Shown here: positions 21,301 through 28,502 of the stretch, piece by piece | How the letters are laid out: the number at the start of each line of letters is the position of its first letter | How positions within the stretch are numbered: position 1 is the stretch's first letter | Source: Phoronis ovalis | Lineage: Eukaryota; Phoronida; Phoronidae | Length of the DNA stretch: 28,502 bases | NCBI GenBank assembly: GCA_028565635.1 | Contig: JAOXYB010034951.1 | Coordinates: 1 to 28,502 of the forward strand | Direction: 5' to 3' | Position numbers and translations under genes: made by a program | The notes under the pieces: model-generated | Database searches by the model: none | What the model saw: the letters and a program-made list of their open reading frames with translations, nothing else | What the model was told of the DNA's origin: nothing

Positions 21301-24300
21301 GAAATGCTACTATTGCTAAGTACCATTAAATAATAGATCACTAAATACTAGTAATAACTAGGGGCAGTTGAAACATTTTTTACTTTAGTGGGCATTTTAG
21401 AAAAAAAGATGCGACAGACAGTATTAAAATTAGTCAAATTTTTTTTATTTATAAAAATGGGAGTTTATTACATGTTTTAAATTCATAACTCAACATACTG
21501 ATATTAGGTTGAGAAAGGGAACCTTATGCCATGTTTTCCTTTTTTCTGTGATTCTCTGCGCATGCTGCAATGTTTTATGACTTATAACAAATACTTTTAT
21601 TTCTTAACACTGTCACATAAAGTTTTCAAGTACGTTTAATTTTTTATAACTGTTTTTTTATCTTATCTTCAAAGTTAACTTGAAATGTTAACCAGCTACT
21701 GTATGTAATTAACATTCTGTCACCAAGGCTACCTGCCAACAATAAGAATGTCTTACATAAAAGTAATATTTGAACTGAAGACATATTGCATTTATAAAAC
21801 AAATCTGAAATTATAAACCAATGAAGTTCAAAAACACATCCATGGTGAGTGGAAAGAATTAATAACATTGGTTACACAAATATATCACCAACTATACAAA
21901 TCATTTGAAGACAAAATATACATAATTCTCTTATTTTTTGTTAATTAAAATTTCTCTTGTACAATCGTGTTATTTCTAGATTAGCGATTTCTGAACTTAT
22001 ATCTTACATACAAGAAGTACGTTATTATTTCCTCTAGATTAAGATTGAAATGATTTTCATTTTAAAGTGTTGAATAGTTACACTACATTTGCACTATAAA
22101 ATAAGTTCCATTATGCCCATACAAAATTTAGGAATAATTCTCAATTATTGTATAAATAGATTACCTTGCACAGTTCATTTCCTTGATAACAAGAAATCTA
22201 TAATACAAATATATTCTACAATTTTGTGTTATTTAATATTCTACAAAAACTGTTACAAGACATTCAAAGTTCAAACAAGCTATATGGTCAAAACAAACTA
22301 AAATGGAAGGGTTTGGTCATGTCTTACAGAAGATAATTAATTAAAATCAAAGACATAATTTTATTACAAGTAATGTTCACAGATATTTAATCAAAGACAT
22401 CTTTTTATTACAAGTGAATTTGTCATAACTTACAGACATTTTAATTTCAAACTGAAAGATATTTTTTGAATTCTTAGCATTTTTAGTCTAGTATCCTGGT
22501 TTTCTGGTAGTCAGGTGAATCTGCATGTATAACGTAAATTTAGTTTTATGTAAAATGTGACATTTTAGAACCAGCCAGTTTTGCTATATTGTAGGAATGG
22601 CCTTGGGGTACATTTGTCATTGCAAAGGGTAGCCAGGAAAGCTTTACTTAGTCAAGAGAAAAGTACGTGAAACAGGAAAAGAAACATAAAAAGCATCCTG
22701 TATGTGGGGATATAATGTGGCCCCTTGGTCCCCTTTCTTCAGCATCTACTTTCAATGTGGGATATCTTTTACATGTTTATTAACACTTTTCAACATGGGG
22801 TGGGCTTTATGCAAGTAAATTTTAATCATGGGGTATATGATTATATACCGCAGGGAATTTTCGAAGGGTGACTGTATATTTCTAGGATTTTTTTATCATG
22901 AAATGTGTCTTTACAAAAGATTTAGTATCGTGGAGTACATTTTTTACCCTGGGAAAATTCTTTTTTGTCTTAGGCCTCACACCTCCATCAAGTTTTTCGA
23001 CAAGCACCCCCAGGACTGGACTACTAAGAAGACAGTCTTTGATTTGTAAACCAGTCTCAACTGGTTGTTACTTCTTTACAATTTTTATCTGGCTGTAGAA
23101 TTTCTTCTCAGTATGTTGCCTTTGATGAACAAGCACCCACTTCCATTATGGAATATTCCATAATATAGTGTATTATATAAAGTTCATATTCAAATGGACT
23201 TTTTAAAATGGTACTTACTATATCTCCAACATAAATAACTTGACAAACATTATTATCTTTTATAAAACCCCTCTAATAAGTGCTCTCTCAACAAAGCAGC
23301 AAAAAATTATCTTGAAAATAACTTTTTAAGGAAAACTAATACTATGCATGGCATGCTTGAGTAGTTGGCAGGTTCTTTCAAGTTTCTCTGCTTTACAAGA
23401 CTTGAAACTTTAACAAGAACGGTTCATATTCATTCTTTAAATATCAGTATTGAGTAAATGTTGGATTCTATATATTAATTGAATCCACCATGGCTATACC
23501 CACCTTACTAGTATGGTGTAATTTCCTATTGTGTACATTTTCCAAAAATGATATGTGATTTGATGGGTGCCAGTCTTTAGAGTAGATGACTATGTCAAAG
23601 TTAACAGTGTTGAGTAAATCATTAATAACTGGTACAACCGCAGCTCCATCCTGACCTGCAGGACAATCTTTAATGGCTAAAGTCCCATCGATAAAATCAT
23701 GCTGAACATCAACGATAATTAATGCTGTAACTGGATCCATTATCTGTAAGAAATATATGTTGCAAACCAATTGTGATATCTCAAAGTCTTCTGTACATAA
23801 TAATTATACATGAAGACAACTGTGAAAACTTCAAAATATTACTAATAATTATAAATAGATATTGCTTGAAGATTTATGACACTGCATTCTTTTAGTAAAT
23901 TCTTTTGGCATTAACAGTGTTAAAAAACAAACTCTTCGACTATTGAAAAGCTCTTTTTTGGTATTGATGTATATATCTACCTATCAATTTCAAGACCTGA
24001 TCAAACTTAATTCTCACTTTCTGTCACAAATTCTTAACTGGTAGTGAAGCGTAAAAATTGTATTGTGGAAATATGACTATTAGCAGGAATCCCTACTAAC
24101 TAACCTGTTTCAGCCACTTGTACCACATAACATTAAATTCGTATACATCTAATTTTCCATCCTACAAAATGAACAATCGTTTTCAGATAACCAAACACTT
24201 GCATGAACTATCAATGAGAATGCTGCTGACTTGAAACTAAAATTGGACTGAAATCTATTGTTTTACGAAGACAAGTAAATTCTGCAAATAGAGTCTATTG

Positions 24301-27300
24301 TTGAATATTCCTAATTGCCAGTCAGGTAAACATCTAACAACACCTACCATTTTGTTTACTACTCCAAAAATGTAATACAACGTTTATAGACTATTTTACT
24401 GTATAATAACAGGCCCAGGTGTCCATCTAGTTTAAGTCTAAAATTTGTGAATATTTATCCTGTAAGATATCTAGTGGGGCAGGCATAATTGCCTCCAACA
24501 AATAGGAATGATGTGAAGATGGTAAAAATAAAATATTAAATATAGCCAGAGGTGAGATGCTCATTCCCTGGGGGGATCAACCAATGGATTACCTTCAAGT
24601 CTTTCAGCATGCTCAAACATGAGAAGAGGAGTGACCGGTCTGGCAATATAAAATAAGATATACATATCAAGTTCCAGGAGCACTGGCAAAATTTCAAGGT
24701 TGTTCAGCTTTTACCTTTCTTGTGTCAAAAAGGCTAAGTAATCCCCCACTGTAATCTTCATCCATCTCATACTGTTTGTCACCATTACAGAAGACATCTT
24801 TGATTAATGTTGTAAATTCTTCTGAGTTCAAATAGCCATCCCTACAAATAAAGTTCAAGTACTGCAAAAAAATGTGAACAAATTAAAGTTTAAACTTTTT
24901 TATTTTTGAGGAATTTTTCGGAAATCATATGTGGCACGATTTTCGATCAGAACCATATTATGTTGCAAGTACAAACCTATTTTTCAATAAAGTTTAAACA
25001 AAAACAGGATACCCTGTAATTTTGAGAAAATAATTAATTTATTAAACTCTTGAAACTGACGGGTCTCCAACTTTTTTGGAAAATAAGAAAACCGGGAAAG
25101 GGCGTTTAAAACTTAGGAATTTATAATTATTCTTTACGTAATACTATCAGTTATTACTAGGAACCAAAAAAGACATGAACACCTGTACGTCAATATGTCT
25201 GTTATTGTTATTGTTGTACTCTCGTGACAATATCACATTAAATAACCTCTTATCTTGTTATCTTTCTGATAAAATATTAATAAATTATTGGTACTGTTTA
25301 CAACTGGGTAATGACATTTAATACCAGAATTTGTTTTCTGAAATGGAACAAGAACAGCATAACATTATTTTAATTACTTCTGCCACCAGGTGGTGATACA
25401 GAGATTAATCATCCATGTTCTTCTACCTGGCTCTTTTTCTGTGTTTATTTGCTTGTTAGTAAGATATCTAAAAAATCATGGATTTTATTTTTATCTTGAA
25501 AGTATGGTTGCAAAATTTTATTTCAAATACCATTAAAACTCTTTCAAATTCTTAGATCAGATAATTTTGACCATGTTATAAATAATACATCAAGAATATT
25601 ATTTTATTAAATGAACAAGACATCTGGGGAAATAAGAGTCACAGAAATTACTTTATATTCAGCAACATTTTGTTCTGATATGCCTTCGCTACTAACATAG
25701 TCTGAGAAAGATTTTGTATATTATCAAACAGTTGTTGAACAAACTGATAAAGGAAAATAAAATTAAAATGACATTTTTAATGTACATGGAATTTAACATA
25801 AATCAGAAAATTACCGTTTGGACAACATATGTACATACAAATGCCTGACATAATTCCAAAATTCACTTTTAAATTTGCTTGTATAAAATAGGTTTGTTTT
25901 ATTTTTTTATATTCTGGTTAAATATTTTGTTTTTTAACTATACATTATGATATCATCGATATTGATTAGTACACACAAGCCAAAATCAATAATAATACTG
26001 ACCTACAAAAACAAATCAAAAGCTTTATAAAATAATATATCAGTGTTAAATATAGGATTTTACATTGTACACATTATAAGTAAAAATTTGGCAATACAAG
26101 TTAAAGGCTACACTTGTAAATTTTGGTTACTTCCTTTATTTAAACAGAATTATTATCATTCTGGAAAAACAACAATTTTGTAACTTCGATGAAGAGGGAT
26201 ATGTATGAGATAATTACACTGTACTGAAATATCTATCAATTATGTTACTTCAAATACCACACTGGTCAAATCTCCCATATTCCCCAGCAGCATCCACATT
26301 AAGAAAAAGCTTTTATCAGAAATTTAATCAAAAATTAAGGTGAATTTAATTTAAAGGTATATGCTATTATCTGCTGCTTTAACATATACTCAGTCGAGAT
26401 ATGTCAATGCAGCTGTCAATCCAATACGAGAGCAACAGAAGCTTGGTTATGTATGGTGTATGTCCCGTAATCTTGGATGTTGAAACAGATACGATGTGCA
26501 AAATTATGTTATTCATTTATTAGTTATACTGTCTGGCCAACCAAATGAGTGGGAAATAATTATAAAATTTGGATTCCTGCATTCTTTTAGAAGATTGGGA
26601 GAAAGAAAGTTAAACACCCTCTGTGAAAATTTCAGCCATTAATTAAATAAATAAATCTACCTATCTATCTACAAGTGTGTACATCCTTTCCTCAAGCTTT
26701 TGAGAATTATACAATTAGGGCTGAATCTAGTTGGTGTGCAATAATACAGGGAATGTACGTAAGATTGTTTGTAACATAGGTAAAATTGTGTACTAAGTTG
26801 ATAAAGTTTAAAATAGTATACTAATTAGTCTAAAGGTTTTATGATGGAACGTGATTGTTCCATCCCTGGCAATAGCTAGCTTAAAAGATGGTGCAGCTAC
26901 TGTGGCTGAACTTAATCTGTTCCACTTGAGAATGAGCCAAGGAAGAAAGGAAATTTATAGAAGTCCCTTTGGGTTTATGATCATGACAGTCTAGCTATAT
27001 ATGCTGTATCTATAAGCAGGATTTTTAAGTGTAATGTTAGTATATATCAAAGTAAGATGTGCAGGATCTCGTTTAATATTTTAATAACACATTCTGACTT
27101 CTTTTCTTTGTCTTCCTAAGTTACATTCAAGATGTTAGAGCATTTCTGTCACACCACTAATATTATGAAGCCTGGAATCGACAGGAATAGATAACATGGC
27201 TTCTATTAAATATATAACTTGGCTGGAGTGAAATGTTCAACGCGTTAGGTCCTCAAAATTGATTCCATGTTTTCAATGTAGCACGTTCTACAGAACTTTT

Positions 27301-27829
27301 TCAGAATCAAGTAACAGTCATAGTACCCCTTATGGTACCTACCTCGTGACTGTATGCTGAAAAACGAAGGTATACTAAGCACCAACACCCCAGACACTGG
27401 CAGACCAGCACATTGCGTCATTTATAAAGTGTATTAAATAATAAATTGGCAAATGCGCAAAGCTATCTCAGCTTTTTATATTAGCTCCGCAGATTTCTTA
27501 ATCATAGATGTACATTTCATTTTTACGCACACGTATCACGAACATATTTGGCTATGATTATACGAAATAAGGATGATTTTGAAATTTCAGAATGATTGTC
27601 AATGATAAACAATAAATAATTTTAAATATCACACGATCAGCTGTACCAGCGTACAGAATGTTGAAATATTTCGTATAAATAAGTATAACCACGTTATGAA
27701 ATCTTACCTGTCATGATCATAGTGTTGAAAACATTCTTTCATCTTTTGTTCACACGAAGTAGCCCCCCGTTTTCGACAATTTTCAAAAAAATTACTGACA
27801 TTGTCCTTCGTCTTGTTTACGTTCGCCAT
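15213..27829 (-). CDS. Naam: EF-hand nicotinamidase (isochorismatase-like hydrolase), complete, 8 exons, 360 aa
   Basis: Eight minus-strand exons join to 1083 bases with every phase consistent: 27829-27708, 24841-24715, 24161-24105, 23743-23504, 19359-19231, 17951-17783, 15801-15659, 15308-15213. The protein hydrolyses nicotinamide to nicotinic acid and ammonia, feeding NAD salvage. Residues 38-49 form a canonical EF-hand loop (DHDRDGYLNSEE) and 80-91 a second loop. The cysteine-hydrolase fold spans about 108-345. Catalytic triad: Asp114 (IIVDVQ), Lys235 (VCKGT), Cys280 (AYDVCV). Metal site: Asp159 and His161 (KDWHP) and His210 (THCVQ). SYSAFWDNN is another family block. Two N-terminal EF-hands plus this domain is the layout of Drosophila Naam-type enzymes, of about the same length. 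The start ATG has A at -3 and G at +4. No signal peptide or membrane segment is seen, so it is probably cytosolic or nuclear. The gene symbol is by analogy. Confidence 0.96.
15659..15801 (-). CDS. Naam: Nicotinamidase exon 7
   Basis: Acceptor CATACAG; the first two bases complete Gly282, followed by 47 codons (ATAIHALEEGF, VVIDDACRGV, IEAKGGLIVHSSE) and donor GTGAGT. This is the last strand/helix pair of the isochorismatase fold after the nucleophile. Confidence 0.94.
15894..16395. mobile_element. 484-bp non-autonomous DNA transposon with 9-bp TSD
   Basis: Element 15903-16386 lies in nicotinamidase intron 6. It is flanked by a perfect direct repeat GTAATAATA (15894-15902 and 16387-16395). 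Its ends are inverted repeats of about 80 bases. Shared blocks include AAATCCATC, TTCTCAACTAAC and TCTGGGCTTAACCATAGTCAATTT, given here as reading blocks on the left arm; differences are few point changes and a 2-base gap. The left terminus is CAATCTGAAC and the right one, complemented, is CAGTCTGAAT. A 9-base duplication and long arms suggest the Mutator-like superfamily. There is no transposase frame. An inner inverted pair AGTGGACTA/TAGTCCACT sits at about 16088-16160. Confidence 0.85.
17533..17550 (+). repeat. GT microsatellite
   Basis: A run of about seven GT units continues into ATGTTGTACATGTATATATAC, in nicotinamidase intron 6. Confidence 0.8.
17783..17951 (-). CDS. Naam: Nicotinamidase exon 6: catalytic Lys and Cys
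   Basis: The exon has 56 codons plus one base, between TATATAG and GTATGT. It includes VCKGTNPEIDSYSAFWDNN with Lys235, then VTDVYICGLAYDVCV with the nucleophile Cys280 and the preceding cis-peptide region. Confidence 0.95.
18293..18349 (+). repeat. 12-bp minisatellite
   Basis: The unit ACATGGGGTGAC repeats with a period of exactly 12 (ATGGGG at 18296, 18308, 18320, 18332 and a variant at 18344), about 4.5 copies. It lies in nicotinamidase intron 5 and is strikingly G-rich on the plus strand compared with its surroundings. Confidence 0.9.
18510..18690 (+). repeat. Duplicated CA-rich module
   Basis: Two copies of TTTTCCATGATGAAAA (near 18511 and 18610) are each followed by an interrupted CA microsatellite with CACACG/CGCACA variants. 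This indicates a duplication of about 100 bases containing both the motif and the CA run. An ORF across it is low-complexity and not a gene. Confidence 0.75.
19231..19359 (-). CDS. Naam: Nicotinamidase exon 5
   Basis: A 43-codon, phase-0 exon between TTTTCAG and GTAAGA. VVFEGPPFTEQVLW leads to STHCVQNSWGAELH, where His210 is the third metal ligand and the HCVQ-x-x-WGA-x-LH block is diagnostic of nicotinamidases. Confidence 0.95.
19360..23503 (-). other. Nicotinamidase intron 4 (4.1 kb)
   Basis: Mostly AT-rich sequence with no supported gene. The only compositional anomaly is 22960-23066, described separately. A perfect small hairpin GGTATAT-GATT-ATATACC is at 22832-22849. Confidence 0.6.
22975..23066 (+). 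other. GC-richer exon-like island in intron 4
   Basis: The pyrimidine-rich TTCTTTTTTGTCTTAG reads as a good plus-strand acceptor. The frame after it gives PHTSIKFFDKHPQDWTTKK, then TVFDL and TAA. A hairpin AACCAGT-CTCA-ACTGGTT (23049-23066) follows at once. No partner exons are seen. The opposite strand is also open for about 50 codons. It may be a transposon or retrocopy fragment; function is unknown. Confidence 0.25.
23504..23743 (-). CDS. Naam: Nicotinamidase exon 4: start of catalytic domain
   Basis: Eighty codons lie between acceptor TCTTACAG and donor GTGGGT. The exon contains ALIIVDVQHDF with the catalytic Asp114, DCPAGQDGA, and KDWHPSNHISF with metal ligands Asp159 and His161. An upstream GTAAGG at the 3' end would shift the frame into a stop, so the GTGGGT donor is chosen. 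Confidence 0.95.
24105..24161 (-). CDS. Naam: Nicotinamidase exon 3: rest of EF-hand 2
   Basis: A 19-codon, phase-0 exon (DGKLDVYEF, WYKWLKQ) sits between TTTGTAG and GTTAGT. It supplies loop positions 5 to 12 with Asp, Gly, Asp and the final Glu, plus the exiting helix. Loop position 3 of this hand is Arg (from exon 2), so calcium affinity may be weaker than in hand 1. Confidence 0.93.
24715..24841 (-). CDS. Naam: Nicotinamidase exon 2: rest of EF-hand 1, linker, start of EF-hand 2
   Basis: Acceptor TTTGTAG; the first base completes Arg41, then 42 codons run DGYLNSEEF through a linker to SLFDTRK, with donor GTAAAA. Again the intron falls inside an EF-hand loop, between positions 4 and 5, as in EF-hand 1. 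That repeated intron position suggests the two hands arose by duplication or share an old intron. Confidence 0.95.
24842..27707 (-). other. Nicotinamidase intron 1 (2.9 kb)
   Basis: AT-rich intron with no exon that I can support. It contains a CCACCAGGTGGTG motif at 25383-25395 and a foldback sequence at 27297-27364. First introns often carry enhancers, but nothing specific can be shown here. Confidence 0.5.
27297..27364. repeat. 68-bp imperfect foldback in intron 1
   Basis: Three complementary blocks nest in order: TTTTTCAG with CTGAAAAA, ACAGTCA with TGACTGT, and GTACC with GGTAC. The unpaired spacers differ on each side (9 and 2 versus 3 and 8), but the two arms total the same length. It could form a cruciform or a structured RNA; the internal loops make a canonical miRNA precursor doubtful. 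Confidence 0.45.
27708..27829 (-). CDS. Naam: Nicotinamidase exon 1: N-terminus and first half of EF-hand 1
   Basis: ATG at 27829-27827 opens 40 codons plus two bases, ending at donor GTAAGA. The polar N-terminus (MANVNKTKDN) leads into the EF-hand entering helix and HYDHD, so the calcium loop itself is split by intron 1. Confidence 0.95.
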
Positions 27830-27832
27830 CTT
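27824..27832 (-). promoter_or_regulatory. YY1-like motif overlapping the nicotinamidase start codon
   Basis: The minus strand reads AAGATGGCG, the core of the YY1 motif that often overlaps start codons of animal housekeeping genes. It also provides a good initiation context. No TATA box is evident just upstream, and the transcription start is unknown. Confidence 0.25.
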
Positions 27833-28375
27833 TAATTTTGCTTGGAGAGCAATCACGACACCTAACGGTTGCAGACTGAAGTATCGCTACCTTTTGTACC
27901 AAAAAAGAAAGAAGGAAATAAAGATAATTTTAATATTATATAGAATGGAAAAATGAATCTAAAAACGGGTGAAATAGTTAAGATAGAAATTACTGAACTT
28001 TCAGGGCTAAAATCTGCAAACAGTATAATCGAAAAGCAAACTCAAGAATAAAATGTCTATATACAACAACTAGTTAATTTTAAATTCATGCCTTAAAAAT
28101 AAAACAAACATTTATTTTTGTATTAATCTAATGTCAATTTAGATTATTCATATTTTTCGTGATATATTTCATCAAATAGTAAGAAATCTATGAAACTAAG
28201 TTATAGAGAACCCATGAATACAGCTGTTAGATGTATAAACAATATGGGTAGTACAATGAGTTATACTAGACCAAACTGAATGAAATCACAAGTATGAATC
28301 TTTTAGATGTCGAAAATAAAGTCAAGCAATACTGTCCACAACAGGGGTCCTAAATATTTTTAAAAAATCGTTTTG
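27833..28375 (-). other. 5' flank of the nicotinamidase gene
   Basis: This contains the 5' UTR and presumably the promoter, but no recognisable core elements. Immediately upstream of the ATG is a GC-richer patch of about 60 bases (27840-27895) in otherwise AT-rich DNA. No further gene is seen. Confidence 0.35.
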
Positions 28376-28502
28376 TCAGGACATCAGAGCAGCATAACTA
28401 CTCTGTCAAACTGTAAAAACTCATTTCAGGACATCAGAGCAGCATAACTACTCTGTCAAACTGTAAAAACTCATTTCAGGACATCAGAGCAGCATAACTA
28501 CT
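28376..28502 (+). repeat. 50-bp tandem repeat, cut by window edge
   Basis: A 50-base unit beginning TCAGGACATCAGAGCAGCAT repeats at 28376, 28426 and 28476 without visible differences and runs off the window. About 2.5 copies are seen; the full array length is unknown. There are no unique spacers, so it is a satellite-type array and not CRISPR. Confidence 0.95.

Noticed and set aside
21644-21868. 74-codon minus-strand frame as an extra nicotinamidase exon
   Set aside because: Exons 4 and 5 already join in phase and match the family; this Leu-rich peptide has no counterpart in nicotinamidases.
28376-28502. Possible CRISPR-like array
   Set aside because: The repeats are directly abutting 50-base units without unique spacers, and the genome is animal.

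Overview
The window looks like nuclear DNA of an invertebrate animal. It is about two-thirds A+T by eye, with short coding exons bounded by GT/AG introns of roughly 0.2 to 4 kb, long AT-rich UTRs, microsatellites and small non-autonomous DNA transposons. A lophotrochozoan such as a mollusc would fit, but that is inference from gene content and architecture; nothing here fixes the species. There are no bacterial operons, CRISPR arrays, rRNA genes or confident tRNA genes.

Left part (1-12300): the 3' portion of a plus-strand SLC6 (Na+/Cl- dependent neurotransmitter/amino-acid symporter) gene. Seven internal exons encode about 370 residues from just before TM4 to TM12, followed by one of two in-phase terminal exons (9382-9567 or 11580-11723). 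These would give two different cytoplasmic C-termini. Exons for TM1-TM3 and the N-terminus lie outside the window. The closest family resemblance I can judge is to glycine transporters (GlyT1/GlyT2 group).

Middle (12300-15212): a convergent intergenic/3'UTR zone. It holds a 306-bp Harbinger-like MITE with TTA target duplications and a well-formed but unrecognised minus-strand exon (14071-14255).

Right part (15213-27829): a complete eight-exon minus-strand gene for a 360-aa nicotinamidase (isochorismatase-like cysteine hydrolase) with two N-terminal EF-hands, the architecture of animal Naam proteins. All splice phases agree and the catalytic Asp/Lys/Cys and metal-binding Asp/His/His are present. 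Its introns carry a 484-bp long-TIR transposon with a perfect 9-bp target duplication, a 12-bp minisatellite, a duplicated CA-rich module and a small GC-richer exon-like island. Beyond its start codon are a putative promoter flank and, at the window edge, a 50-bp tandem array.

The two main genes are transcribed towards each other. No shared pathway is evident: one moves small amino-acid-type substrates across the plasma membrane, the other converts nicotinamide to nicotinic acid for NAD salvage. I found no clearly new multi-gene system. The most interesting items are the alternative SLC6 C-terminus, the EF-hand nicotinamidase, the orphan exon and the two transposons.
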